A stretch of DNA of 64,000 nt from JACMQW01 sp964536965 (GTDB lineage Bacteria > Bdellovibrionota > UBA1018): the NCBI GenBank assembly GCA_964536965.1, contig CAZIAL010000014.1:10603-74602 (forward strand). Reading direction: 5' to 3'. The position numbers and the translations under genes were made by a program. The stretch's first letter is position 1; every line of letters starts with the position of its first letter. The notes under the pieces are model-generated. The model was not told where the DNA came from. It did not search any database and worked only from the letters and a program-made list of their open reading frames with translations. Positions 8,611-16,857 of this stretch are shown piece after piece.

Positions 8611-9015
8611 TTACTTAAGGTTGCAAGGGTCGGTATTGGAGGCATCCCAATACGCGACGTAACCCGGGTTTTTCTTAATTTCTTTTATGATTCTGCAATC
8701 CGTCTCACCCGTCTTATATTGAGAAGCGGAAAGCTTGAGCTTCGCGTGCCCGATCTTATTTTCCCGGTCCGGCTTTTTGTAATCGACCTCAATAATTTGG
8801 TCCTTTGAAATCCCGGCACGTTCGAGCGCGCTCTTCACGCCAAAGACGCATCCACTACAGGTCATGCCTTTAATGAAAAGTGTTCTTTCCACTGTCTCAG
8901 CCTGGACAGTTTTTTCTGCGGCGAGTACTGAAGTGAAACGCGCCGAAGGACCGCTACAGCAGCACGCAGCGATTGAGAGAGCAGTAGAAACAAGCGGGAG
9001 TGAAAAGAGTTTCAT
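8611..9015 (-). CDS. merP: periplasmic mercury-binding protein MerP, probable lipoprotein
   Basis: 134-residue exported HMA-fold protein that passes Hg(II) to the membrane transporter. The metal site is GMTCSGC (C53, C56). The N-terminus is a signal sequence with a lipobox-like end (LSIAAC, C18) followed by two further cysteines, so it may be membrane-anchored rather than free as in classical MerP. The protein is longer than the usual ~91 residues, mainly at the N-terminus and in a C-terminal tail with extra Cys (DTDCRII-like and DPCNLK). It lies 9 nt after merT and just before merA. Confidence 0.88.
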   Translation of the reverse strand: MKLFSLPLVSTALSIAACCCSGPSARFTSVLAAEKTVQAETVERTLFIKGMTCSGCVFGVKSALERAGISKDQIIEVDYKKPDRENKIGHAKLKLSASQYKTGETDCRIIKEIKKNPGYVAYWDASNTDPCNLK

Positions 9016-9024
9016 ATTGATTCC

Positions 9025-9447
9025 TTAATAGCCTGATATTTTTTCGATGATTCCTGGAAAGAAAATAAAGAACGCGACAAGTGTAGCTGCAATCCACAAG
9101 ACGAATTTATTGACTCGGTCTGCTTTAGGGTTTGCGCAGTAAGCATCTTCATCGCACTCGCCGGCTGGTTTCTTTCTATAAGCAAAATAAAATCCCAGAC
9201 CTAAAAGGGTGGCAGCAAGCACGATAAAAATAGGTCTATAGGGCTCGAACCTCTCAATGAATGCCATGCCCGATATGCCGAGAAGAGCAAAGACCACAGG
9301 TCCGATGCAACAAATCGACGCCAAGAACGCGCTAATTACGCTACTAATTACAAATGCTCTTTGCGTTTTAGCCGGATAGCTTGAGCCGCCATTAAACTTT
9401 TTCGAGTTCTTTTGCGGCCCCGTCACAAATTCTTCTTTTTGGGTCAT
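9025..9447 (-). CDS. merT: mercuric transport protein MerT
   Basis: Inner-membrane Hg(II) importer. I choose ATG 9447 (140 residues) because GAGGAACC lies directly upstream; a GTG at 9465 overlapping the merR stop is an alternative. There are three membrane spans at about 31-55, 72-90 and 113-132. The vicinal pair ICC (C46, C47) in the first span and the cytoplasmic-loop pair ECDEDAYC (C98, C104) are the expected metal relay. The N-terminal ~30 residues are polar. It follows merR with a 14-nt gap or slight overlap, consistent with one transcript. Confidence 0.92.
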   Translation of the reverse strand: MTQKEEFVTGPQKNSKKFNGGSSYPAKTQRAFVISSVISAFLASICCIGPVVFALLGISGMAFIERFEPYRPIFIVLAATLLGLGFYFAYRKKPAGECDEDAYCANPKADRVNKFVLWIAATLVAFFIFFPGIIEKISGY

Positions 9448-9461
9448 TGGTTCCTCTTTTT

Positions 9462-9875
9462 TCACTTCTTAACTCCTTCTTCGCCCAAACATTCAAGAAG
9501 AGGGCACTCGGCGTTTGTCTTACGCTTTCGGCACTGAACAACGAGATCGTTCAGGACTTCTTTTATGCGCACGAGCCGTGCGATTTTTTCTTTCACGTCA
9601 GCTAAATGTTTTAGAGCTTTCGACTGAACGCTTTCGCACTTTGATTCACGATCTGCCTTAAGCTTTAGAAGTTCGTGAATTTCATCAAGCGAAAACCCAA
9701 GTTCTTGGGCGTGCTTGATGAAACGGACGACCTTCACGGCTTCCTCGTTATAGAGCCTATAGCCAGAATCTCTCTTAGCATCGGGCTTAAGGATGCCTCT
9801 TTGCTCATAGTAGCGAAGCGTTTGGACGCTTACGCTCGTCTGTTTTGCGATCTTTCCAATAGTGAGCATGCTCAT
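9462..9875 (-). CDS. merR: MerR mercury-responsive regulator
   Basis: 137-residue MerR regulator. The N-terminal winged HTH is TIGKIAKQTSVSVQTLRYYEQRG. The three Hg-ligating cysteines are C80, C115 and C124; their spacing (35 and 9) equals that of C82/C117/C126 of Tn501 MerR, which supports true Hg sensing. A fourth Cys (C129) is extra. It is the first gene of the operon and co-oriented with merTPA, unlike the divergent merR of most proteobacterial operons. The start codon (9875, or ATG 9869) falls at the predicted transcription start, so the message may be leaderless. Confidence 0.93.
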   Translation of the reverse strand: MSMLTIGKIAKQTSVSVQTLRYYEQRGILKPDAKRDSGYRLYNEEAVKVVRFIKHAQELGFSLDEIHELLKLKADRESKCESVQSKALKHLADVKEKIARLVRIKEVLNDLVVQCRKRKTNAECPLLECLGEEGVKK

Positions 9876-9881
9876 AGATAA

Positions 9882-9913
9882 ATTTTACACCCTATAGTAG
9901 ACTATAGAGTCAA
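9882..9913 (-). promoter_or_regulatory. mer promoter/operator with MerR dyad
   Basis: Reading leftwards: -35 TTGACT (9913-9908) and -10 TAAAAT (9887-9882), separated by 20 bases, the over-long spacer typical of MerR-activated promoters. Between them lies a near-perfect dyad, accctatagt-ag-actatagagt (9889-9910), with one mismatch between the 10-bp arms. Predicted transcription starts at about 9875, at or next to the merR start codon. Confidence 0.85.
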
Positions 9914-10262
9914 GGGAGCAGAGTTCTGTATTCGGAAATACTTGGGATTAAGATCCCTATAACCGTTTAGAACTGGTAGAGCGGCACGGTTGTTATGTTG
10001 TGTTATGTTGATTGGGATTTTTGCCCCGATCAAACGAGTGTACCCACAATAATCCGCCGTAGTACCCATTCAGCGTTTGGGTAAGTAACAGGCGTTCGCG
10101 CGTCTTCTAAGGTCGAGTAGGCCGCTTTCATCTGTAGCGGCTTTTGCGATGAGCGATGCAATGCCCATCAGCTCAATCGATTTGCGCGATGATAATATCG
10201 TGATCGCCATTTCAGGAAAATGAAACGCCGAGGCTACAGCAAAAACGCCACAATAGTCGAAT
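9914..10262. other. non-coding stretch upstream of mer promoter
   Basis: About 350 bases separating the mer promoter from the 56-residue protein gene. A 93-codon open frame covers 10070-10351 on the minus strand but overlaps the better-supported small gene in another frame and has no ribosome site. The sequence tgttatgttg is tandemly repeated near 9993-10009. Otherwise I see nothing. Confidence 0.4.
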
Positions 10263-10433
10263 CTAGCGACTTGCTGGAAGCAGCGGGACTTGCCCCCATT
10301 TCGAGGCTTTAGTTTCCTGGATGAGTTGAATCTGTGCCTTACGAACGGCAAAGATCAATTTTGGAAGTTGTCCCGTAGATGCCGCGAGTATGACGATTCC
10401 AACTATAGCGGCGGTCAATTTATCGAAGTTCAT
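10263..10433 (-). CDS. 56-residue membrane-anchored small protein with SKWGQVPLL motif
   Basis: ATG 10433 follows an AGGA ribosome site 8 bases upstream, and the frame ends TAG at 10263. Residues 7-20 (TAAIVGIVILAAST) form a single hydrophobic span, followed by a basic, helical segment (KLIFAVRKAQIQLIQETKA) and the C-terminal motif SKWGQVPLLPASR. The motif recurs, with only silent differences, in the relic at 7058-7141, so this short frame is under protein-level selection. A perfect 7-bp hairpin sits just upstream. Function unknown; family not recognised. Confidence 0.6.
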   Translation of the reverse strand: MNFDKLTAAIVGIVILAASTGQLPKLIFAVRKAQIQLIQETKASKWGQVPLLPASR

Positions 10434-10450
10434 CGGATGATCCTTTCGTT

Positions 10451-10472
10451 AGCGCTCTGAAATTTGAGCGCT
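10451..10472. repeat. 7-bp inverted repeat upstream of the 56-residue gene
   Basis: agcgctc and gagcgct flank an 8-base loop about 18 bases upstream of the start codon. It has no T-run on either side, so an operator or leader hairpin is more likely than a terminator. Confidence 0.5.
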
Positions 10473-10565
10473 AGGTTTTAAGAGTAAATCCGCTAGGACG
10501 GGGCAGCGCCCCATCCTAGCGAGATGAGAAAATGCTCTTTAAAATCGGGATTTTGTAAGCTGCTT

Positions 10566-10642
10566 GGATGCCCGCATTTTCAGGCATCCAAGTTTTGATG
10601 AGAAAGACTCGTCGGGCATCCGCGGGCATCCAATGGGCATCC
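10566..10642. repeat. cluster of five GGGCATCC-type repeats
   Basis: The octamer gggcatcc occurs at 10614-10621, 10624-10631 and 10635-10642, with a near copy (aggcatcc) at 10582-10589 and an inverted copy (ggatgccc) at 10566-10573. The first two form a perfect 10-bp hairpin (10563-10572 with 10583-10592) followed by tttt. The three direct copies are spaced 10 and 11 bases apart, about one helical turn. It lies in a gene-free stretch (10473-10768) that otherwise shows nothing. Confidence 0.65.
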
Positions 10643-10768
10643 ACGTAGATGTCTTTCAAGCGACTTCCAGTGACCTCAGAAAATCAGAAAAACTCGAACA
10701 CCTTTTCGTGTTTTCCGCGTGATTATCGGTCTTTTGGTTTGTTTTTGATGAGTTGTTTATGAAGCAGA

Positions 10769-10799
10769 AAGGGGTTCAGCCTTTTGAGCCGAACCCCTT
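10769..10799 (-). terminator. terminator of the initiator tRNA
   Basis: A 12-bp stem (aaggggttc, a G-U pair, then gc) with a short AAAA-containing loop, followed on the minus strand by TTTCTGCTTC, lies 8 bases beyond the tRNA 3' end. Typical rho-independent form. Confidence 0.8.
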
Positions 10800-10807
10800 C
10801 CTAATTT

Positions 10808-10884
<77 letters not shown>

Positions 10885-11016
10885 CCAGAACGTCGCTTTT
10901 TAACGGCGAGGGACTAACTAATCACATGCGACCTTAGAGTCAATGCGAATAAGGGTAAATTCAGCCTCTTCCCGTTCTAGCGCAGCGCGGCGGTGGCGGA
11001 ATACAGGGCCCGGCGA

Positions 11017-11556
11017 TTACCGAGCCACTTCCGGAGGTTTTCCCCCGAGCGCCGACTTCACCCGAGGCGGCAGCAGATTCGCGACGAGATCGACCGTATT
11101 CTTTACGAATCCTTCCTCACGAACTTCCGGCTTCATACGCTCGAAAGCGAAGCCGATCGCGGTGGCCTCTTCGTCGTTCAGAACTTTTCGCCCGAGCGCG
11201 AAGATTTTGCTCTCCTCCTCCTCGATGTGGTGTTCGATCGAATCTTTCAGTTTCTCGGCCACCTTCTTCCAGTCCGCCCCGACTTTATCGAGAAGCTGGA
11301 GGGTGCGTAGGATCGTCTCGGCTTCGGCATGTTCTTTATATCCATGCATCACGACGTCGGTCTGATCGGTCAGACTGCGAAGCGAATTATAGAACACGGC
11401 CTCTTCGGCTCGCGCATGCGGAATGAGATCGTCTCGAATGTCCTGGATCAGCTCATCCCGCGCCTCGATATCTTCGGCGTCGAGCGAGACCAGATCTTCG
11501 AGAAGTTCCTTCGTCTTTTCATGATCCTTTTTCAGCAGGTCGTAGATTTGGGGCAT
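11017..11556 (-). CDS. hemerythrin-domain protein
   Basis: 179-residue four-helix HHE-type protein binding a di-iron centre; members sense or carry O2 or act in oxidative/nitrosative stress. Likely iron ligands are H12, H47, E51/E52, H71/H76 and H109/H110 with E113/E114, in the expected order over four amphipathic helices. The C-terminal ~45 residues (VDLVANLLPPRVKSALGGKPP) form a less conserved tail. No signal peptide, so cytoplasmic. Single gene, co-oriented with the downstream-lying tRNA. Confidence 0.85.
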   Translation of the reverse strand: MPQIYDLLKKDHEKTKELLEDLVSLDAEDIEARDELIQDIRDDLIPHARAEEAVFYNSLRSLTDQTDVVMHGYKEHAEAETILRTLQLLDKVGADWKKVAEKLKDSIEHHIEEEESKIFALGRKVLNDEEATAIGFAFERMKPEVREEGFVKNTVDLVANLLPPRVKSALGGKPPEVAR

Positions 11557-11582
11557 GGTTCATCCTTTCGTGATGTGGAAAA

Positions 11583-11957
11583 TTAAAACGAGCGGGTGGG
11601 AAATCCTTCGGAAGGCCGTGGACTAGGGACGACGTTCGTCGGCCCGACACGGGTCGCCGGCATTCCCGCCGGCCGTTGGCCGGGATTCATATTCAGATTT
11701 CCCGCGGACTGCTGGGGTGGATTCGAATTCAGAATCGTTCCCGCCGCGGGCTGCTGCGGAGTCGTCGGGCGGGTATTCATCGCACCCGCGGGAGGCTGAG
11801 TTCCAGGATTCATCGTTCCTGCGGGCGCGCTGGCGGCGGGCGCATTTGCCTGCGCTACCGCGTAACGGACTCCCGTGCGTTCCGTCTGGACGGCGCCGAC
11901 CACCAGAGTCGCTCCCGTGAGCGCCCAGGCGAAGCCGACCCAATGTTTTTCTTTCAT
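11583..11957 (-). CDS. exported Pro/Ala/Asn-rich small protein
   Basis: I set the start at ATG 11957 (124 residues) behind AGGAGA; the frame extends further upstream but without a better site. A hydrophobic signal-like segment (WVGFAWALTGATLVVGAV) is followed by a low-complexity region of Ala, Pro, Asn, Gly and Gln (PAGAMNTRPTTPQQPAAG and similar). It has no domain and probably lies disordered in the periplasm or at the surface. It sits 26 nt ahead of the hemerythrin gene on the same strand, so they may share a transcript. Confidence 0.6.
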   Translation of the reverse strand: MKEKHWVGFAWALTGATLVVGAVQTERTGVRYAVAQANAPAASAPAGTMNPGTQPPAGAMNTRPTTPQQPAAGTILNSNPPQQSAGNLNMNPGQRPAGMPATRVGPTNVVPSPRPSEGFPTRSF

Positions 11958-12086
11958 GCGGAAGTGTCTCCTATTCTCAGCTTGAAGAGTGCGATTCCTG
12001 TTCCATCTAAACCCGCCCAAATCGCCCCGAAATGGGCATCGATTCTTGACAGAACCGGTAAATTTAATGGAACCTCGCACTTAGTC

Positions 12087-13595
12087 ATGACGCAGAAAAC
12101 CACGGAAAAACGCGGACGGCGAAGCGAAGCCGTCTTTTATCTCAACGGAATCCGTCATGCCGTTACGCAAAGCCAAGCGGGGCTGATGCTCTCGGATTAT
12201 CTGCGGTATGAACGCGGACTCACCGGGACGAAGGTCGTCTGCGCCGAGGGCGACTGCGGCGCCTGCTCGGTCCTCCACCGTTTCGAGGTTCCCGGGAATC
12301 GGCGCGCGAAGCAGGCGTATCGCCCGATTAATTCGTGCATCGTCACCGTCGGGCAGCTCGACGGCTCAAGCCTGCTGACCGTCGAGGCTCTCGCCGAGAA
12401 CGAGCAACTCGCCCCCGCCCAGGCGGCGATGATCGAGTCGCACGGCAGCCAGTGCGGATTCTGCACGCCCGGATTCGTCATCGCGATGACCGGTCTGATC
12501 GAGAAGAAACTCTGCACCCAGCAGAAATCCTGCTCCATCCAGGATGCGAAAAACGCGTTCACCGGAAATCTCTGTCGCTGCACCGGTTACCAGCCCATCC
12601 TCGATGCGGCCGTTTCCATCGACCTGAAAAAATGCCGGCCCCTCGCCGCCCGCTACTCGACCCGCGCCCAAACGGCCGACCTCGCGCGCATACGAAAGAT
12701 CCCGCTCTCGATCGAGTCCGAAGAATTTTCCCTCTTCGCGCCGCGAACGCTCAAGGAAGCCGCGCAGTACCTGCGCCGATACCCCGACGCGCGCCTGACC
12801 GCCGCGGCGACCGATCTCGGAGTCGCGGTGAATAAGGGAAAACTTCGGCTCCGGCGAATCGTGAGTCTGCATCTCATCGAAGAGCTCTACGCCATTCGGC
12901 CTGCGAAAAAGAGTCGGATCTCCGTCGGGGCCCGCGTGACGCTGACCGAACTTCGCGAAGCGATGAAAAAGACGGTGCCTGAATTCGCCCGTTTCCTCGA
13001 CCTCTTCGCCTCCCCCCAGATTAAGAATTCGGCCACCCTCATCGGAAACGTCGCGAACGGTTCTCCGATCGGCGACACGCCGCCGTTCCTCCTCGTCGCG
13101 AACGCGGTCGTTAAGGTCGTCGGCCCGACGTCGAAACGAGACGTGCCGCTCGAGAAATTCTACCTCGGATACCGAAAGACCGCGCTCCGTCCGGGCGAAC
13201 TGATCGCGGCGATCGAATTCGACATTCCGGCTAAATCGGAGGCCCTGGCCCTGTATAAAACTTCGCAGCGGAAGGACCTCGACATCTCCGCCGTGAACGC
13301 CGCTTTTCGCGTGGAGTGGGCCAATCGGAGCCGCACGAAGGTGAAGAACGCCTGGCTCGCGCTCGGCGGAGTCGCGGCCACGCCGATCCGGATTCCGGCC
13401 GCCGAATCGGCGCTGCGAAAACTTTCGCTGGAGGTCGATGCTTTCGCGGCCTCGCGCGAGTCGGTCGTCGAAATTCTACAGGCCTCGATCGCTCCCCTTT
13501 CGGATCTCCGCGGAACCTCCTCCTTTCGGCGACTCCTCGTCGAGAACTTGTTCCGGAAGTTTCTCGCCGAGCAAGGCCCCGGGAGCGCGAGATGA
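12087..13595 (+). CDS. xdhA: xanthine dehydrogenase small subunit (2Fe-2S/FAD)
   Basis: Electron-transfer subunit of a molybdenum hydroxylase oxidising hypoxanthine and xanthine to urate. 502 residues from ATG 12087. The plant-type ferredoxin cluster has C52, C57, C60 and C84. The [2Fe-2S]-2 domain has CGFC (C123, C126) and CRC (C163, C165). From about residue 205 comes a CO-dehydrogenase-type FAD domain, with the FAD loop TLIGNVANGSPIGDTPP. Overlaps xdhB by four bases (ATGA). The large bipartite form matches XdhA of Gram-negative bacteria. Substrate is inferred from xdhC linkage; related enzymes can use other aldehydes or N-heterocycles. Confidence 0.88.
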   Translation: MTQKTTEKRGRRSEAVFYLNGIRHAVTQSQAGLMLSDYLRYERGLTGTKVVCAEGDCGACSVLHRFEVPGNRRAKQAYRPINSCIVTVGQLDGSSLLTVEALAENEQLAPAQAAMIESHGSQCGFCTPGFVIAMTGLIEKKLCTQQKSCSIQDAKNAFTGNLCRCTGYQPILDAAVSIDLKKCRPLAARYSTRAQTADLARIRKIPLSIESEEFSLFAPRTLKEAAQYLRRYPDARLTAAATDLGVAVNKGKLRLRRIVSLHLIEELYAIRPAKKSRISVGARVTLTELREAMKKTVPEFARFLDLFASPQIKNSATLIGNVANGSPIGDTPPFLLVANAVVKVVGPTSKRDVPLEKFYLGYRKTALRPGELIAAIEFDIPAKSEALALYKTSQRKDLDISAVNAAFRVEWANRSRTKVKNAWLALGGVAATPIRIPAAESALRKLSLEVDAFAASRESVVEILQASIAPLSDLRGTSSFRRLLVENLFRKFLAEQGPGSAR

Positions 13596-16060
13596 GTCGG
13601 CTTCCCCTGGACTCCGCAGCGACCCACGTCGCCGGACGCAGCGAATACATCGACGACCGCGCGCGCCTGCGCGGCGAAGTCGATGTCGATGTCCTCTACT
13701 CCCCCCATGCCCATGCTCGCATCCGAAAAATCCGCATCGATCGCGCGCTAAGGGTTCCGGGCGTCCTCGGAATCTATACGGGCGCGGACTTCCATCTGAA
13801 TCTCTGGGGCACGATCTTCAAGGACCAGCCCCTGCTCGCGACCGATACGGTGAACTTCGTCGGCGAATGCGTCGCCATTATCGCCGCCGAGAACCGGTTC
13901 GCCGCGCGCGAAGCCCGGAACCTGATCGAAGTCGATTACGAGGTTCTGAAACCCATTCTTTCCATCCGCGACGCGATCGCCGCGGGATCGTTCACGGCGA
14001 AAGAACGTTTCATCGCCCGGGGCGACGTCGAAGCCGCGCTCGCCGGCTCGAAACACCGGCTCGAGGGCGAGATCGTGATTCGCGGTCAGGATCATTTCTA
14101 TCTCGAAAGCCAAGCCTGCGTCGTCTATCCCCAGGAAGACGGGCAGGTCGAAGTCCACTCCTCCGCCCAGCATCCGACCGAAGTCCAGCACGTCGTCGCG
14201 CACGGCCTCGGCATCGACGCGAAGGACGTGGTCTGCATCGTGAAACGAATGGGGGGTGGATTCGGCGGAAAGGAATCGCAGGCGGCCCCTTTCGCCGCCT
14301 ACGCCGCGCTCGCCGCGCGCAAGCTGAATCGTCCGGCCCGGCTCGTCCTGACGAAAGACGACGACATGATCATGACCGGGAAACGAAACCCGTTCCAGAA
14401 TCGTTACCGCGTTGGATTCGACGACGACGGGCGCATCCATGCCGTCGATGCGAAACTCTATTCCGACTCCGGAGCTTACGCCGATCTCTCGACCTCGATC
14501 ATGGAACGCGCCATGCTCCACTCGGACAACGCGTACTACATCCCCCACTTTCGCGTGACGGGGCAGGTCTGTCGCACGAATCACCACCCACATACCGCGT
14601 TTCGCGGTTTCGGCGGTCCGAAGGGCGTGGCGATGATCGAGAAGATCATCGAAGAAGTCGCGCATCGGCTGGAAATGGATCCGCTCGAAGTCCGCAAGCG
14701 GAATGTCTATTCCGATCGCAAACTCGTTCCCGGACGACCCGATAGCGAAACCGCGGACGTGACCCCGTACGGGCAAAAGGTGAAGAATAACTGTCTTCCC
14801 CGACTCCTCCACGATCTCGAACGGGATTCGGGATACGCGGCCGCGCGGGAGCGCATCCGACGGGAAAACGAAAGAACTCTCGCGCTACCCCGGGGCGGCC
14901 GCCTGTACGGACTATCGCTGACCCCGGTGAAATTCGGGATTTCCTTCACGACGCGATTTCTGAACCAGGCGAACGCGCTCGTCCACATCCATCGCGACGG
15001 AACGCTCCAGGTCTCGACCGGCGCGACCGAAATGGGCCAAGGGGTGAACTCCCGGATCGCGGAACTGGTGGCAAGCGAGCTCGGACTTCCCCGGAGCCAA
15101 GTCCGCATCATGGCGACCTCCACGGATAAAAACGCGAATACTTCGCCCACCGCCGCCTCGAGCGGTACGGATCTAAACGGCGCGGCGGCGATCCTCGCCT
15201 GCCGGAAAATCAAATCTCGACTCTCCGATCTCGCGGACCGGCTGCTCGATCTTCCCGAACCGCGCTGGGCACGCCATACGGCGGGACTCGGCACCGAGAA
15301 GGAGATCGAGCTGCGGGGCCCCGACCGCACGACGAACGATCCGAACGAAGGCGCCGAATGGCCGACGGGAATCGCCGAGTTCCATGGCATCGCTTTTCGC
15401 GAAGGAAAAGTATTCCGCACGAACGCGCCGGACCACTGGATCCATTTCGAGGAACTGATCAACGAGGCCTATCTGAATCGTATTTCGATCTCGGACTACG
15501 CGCACTACCGCATCCCCGGCCTATCCTTCGACAAACTTTTCGGCCAGGGTGACGCCTTTCTCTATTTTACCCAGGGCGCGGCCGTTTCCGAAGTCGCGAT
15601 CGAACGCGATACCGGGGAAGTAAAAGTCCTGCGAAGCGAGATCCTCATGGACCTGGGAAGGCCCGTGAATTCGGCGCTCGACGAGGGACAGGTCTCCGGA
15701 GGCTTCGTCCAGGGAATGGGCTGGGTCACGACCGAGAAACTTTTTTACGACGAGAAGGGTCTGCTCCTTTCCCACTCGCCGAGCACCTACAAGATCCCCA
15801 GCGCCCAGGACACGCCACGGATCTTTAAGATTCGGCTGCTGGAGAACGAGGAAAACTACGCGAACGTGCGCGGGACGAAAGCCGTCGGCGAGCCGCCCCT
15901 GCTGCTCGGAATTTCGGTTTGGACCGCGATTACGGATGCGATCGCCTCGCTTCCGATCTACCGCGACCGATATCCGCAGATCGAGCTCCCCGCGACCCAG
16001 GAAGTGATCCTCCGGGCGCTCGAGCCCGAGAAATTCGCGCGCTGGGATTCCGCGAAATGA
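13592..16060 (+). CDS. xdhB: xanthine dehydrogenase molybdopterin-binding subunit
   Basis: Catalytic molybdenum-cofactor subunit, 822 residues. Conserved pieces include GGGFGGKESQA, AFRGFGGPKG, ATEMGQGVNSRI and, near the C-terminus, VGEPPLLLG, which carries the base Glu of the xanthine oxidase family. The FRGFGG arginine and the position of the active-site Glu fit purine hydroxylases better than CO dehydrogenases, since no AYRCSF-type selenium loop is seen. ATG 13592 overlaps the xdhA stop and its own stop overlaps xdhC, so all three are translationally coupled. Confidence 0.88.
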   Translation: MSRLPLDSAATHVAGRSEYIDDRARLRGEVDVDVLYSPHAHARIRKIRIDRALRVPGVLGIYTGADFHLNLWGTIFKDQPLLATDTVNFVGECVAIIAAENRFAAREARNLIEVDYEVLKPILSIRDAIAAGSFTAKERFIARGDVEAALAGSKHRLEGEIVIRGQDHFYLESQACVVYPQEDGQVEVHSSAQHPTEVQHVVAHGLGIDAKDVVCIVKRMGGGFGGKESQAAPFAAYAALAARKLNRPARLVLTKDDDMIMTGKRNPFQNRYRVGFDDDGRIHAVDAKLYSDSGAYADLSTSIMERAMLHSDNAYYIPHFRVTGQVCRTNHHPHTAFRGFGGPKGVAMIEKIIEEVAHRLEMDPLEVRKRNVYSDRKLVPGRPDSETADVTPYGQKVKNNCLPRLLHDLERDSGYAAARERIRRENERTLALPRGGRLYGLSLTPVKFGISFTTRFLNQANALVHIHRDGTLQVSTGATEMGQGVNSRIAELVASELGLPRSQVRIMATSTDKNANTSPTAASSGTDLNGAAAILACRKIKSRLSDLADRLLDLPEPRWARHTAGLGTEKEIELRGPDRTTNDPNEGAEWPTGIAEFHGIAFREGKVFRTNAPDHWIHFEELINEAYLNRISISDYAHYRIPGLSFDKLFGQGDAFLYFTQGAAVSEVAIERDTGEVKVLRSEILMDLGRPVNSALDEGQVSGGFVQGMGWVTTEKLFYDEKGLLLSHSPSTYKIPSAQDTPRIFKIRLLENEENYANVRGTKAVGEPPLLLGISVWTAITDAIASLPIYRDRYPQIELPATQEVILRALEPEKFARWDSAK

Positions 16061-16857
16061 CCGGCTTCTGGGAGACCGCCGCCGAGCTCGACCGCGCGGG
16101 AAGCGACTTCGTCGTCGTCACGCTCGTCGGAACCCGGGGACACGCTCCCCAGGATCCCGGTGCGAAGGCCATCATCGCGGGCGACGGACTTCGGTTCGGG
16201 ACAGTCGGCGGCGGCAAGATCGAAGCGCATTGTATTCGGGAATCGCACCGCATCCTCGCGGGCGAATCCCCCCCGAACGAACTCCACACCTGGAATCTCC
16301 AACGCGACATCGGGATGACCTGCGGCGGGGAAGTGACTATTCTGTTCGAGCGCCATCGACCGACGGCCTGGCCCATCGTGGTCTTCGGCGCGGGGCACGT
16401 CGCCCAGGCCCTGGCCCGCGTGCTCGAAACGCTCGCCTGTCGCGCGACCTTCGTCGATAACCGCCCGGAGTGGCTCGATCGGCTGCCGAAAAGCCCGAAG
16501 CTTCGCCCCGTCCTCGTCGCCGAACCCGTCGACTACGTCGAAAAACTCCGGGGAGACGAGTTCTGCGTCGTCATGACTCGGGGACATGCATCGGATCTGC
16601 CGGTTCTGAAGGCGATTTTTTCCCGGACCGAATTCCCCGCGTATGTGGGCTGCATGGGGAGCGACGTGAAGGCGCTCAAGCTGCGAAACGAGCTGAAAAC
16701 TTTCGGCGAAGGTCGGACGGGGTTTGGAATGCGTCTCGCGGAATTCCATTGTCCGATCGGGCTCGAGTTCGGCTCGAACGACCCGGCCGAAATCGCGCTG
16801 AGCGTGGCGAGCCAGCTCGTCCAGGAACGGGATCGAACTAGAAAGATCCGTCGTTAA
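16057..16857 (+). CDS. xdhC: XdhC, molybdenum-cofactor insertion chaperone
   Basis: Binds sulfurated molybdopterin and delivers it to XdhB. 266 residues. The N-terminal XdhC/CoxI domain shows TLVGTRGHAPQDPGAK, GTVGGGKIEA and the conserved MTCGGEV. The C-terminal Rossmann domain starts at VVFGAGHVAQALARVL and contains TRGHASD and YVGCMGS. ATG 16057 overlaps the xdhB stop by four bases. Its tail overlaps the convergent DUF4112 gene by 20 nt. Presence of XdhC supports the purine-hydroxylase call for the operon. Confidence 0.9.
   Translation: MTGFWETAAELDRAGSDFVVVTLVGTRGHAPQDPGAKAIIAGDGLRFGTVGGGKIEAHCIRESHRILAGESPPNELHTWNLQRDIGMTCGGEVTILFERHRPTAWPIVVFGAGHVAQALARVLETLACRATFVDNRPEWLDRLPKSPKLRPVLVAEPVDYVEKLRGDEFCVVMTRGHASDLPVLKAIFSRTEFPAYVGCMGSDVKALKLRNELKTFGEGRTGFGMRLAEFHCPIGLEFGSNDPAEIALSVASQLVQERDRTRKIRR

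Noticed and set aside
10070..10351. 93-codon frame upstream of the mer promoter
   Set aside because: It overlaps the 56-residue gene, which has a ribosome site and a conserved motif; this one has neither.
11676..12086. Extended N-terminus for xdhA
   Set aside because: The open frame runs upstream, but that part is antisense to the small Pro/Ala-rich gene and unrelated to ferredoxin domains; ATG 12087 fits the family.
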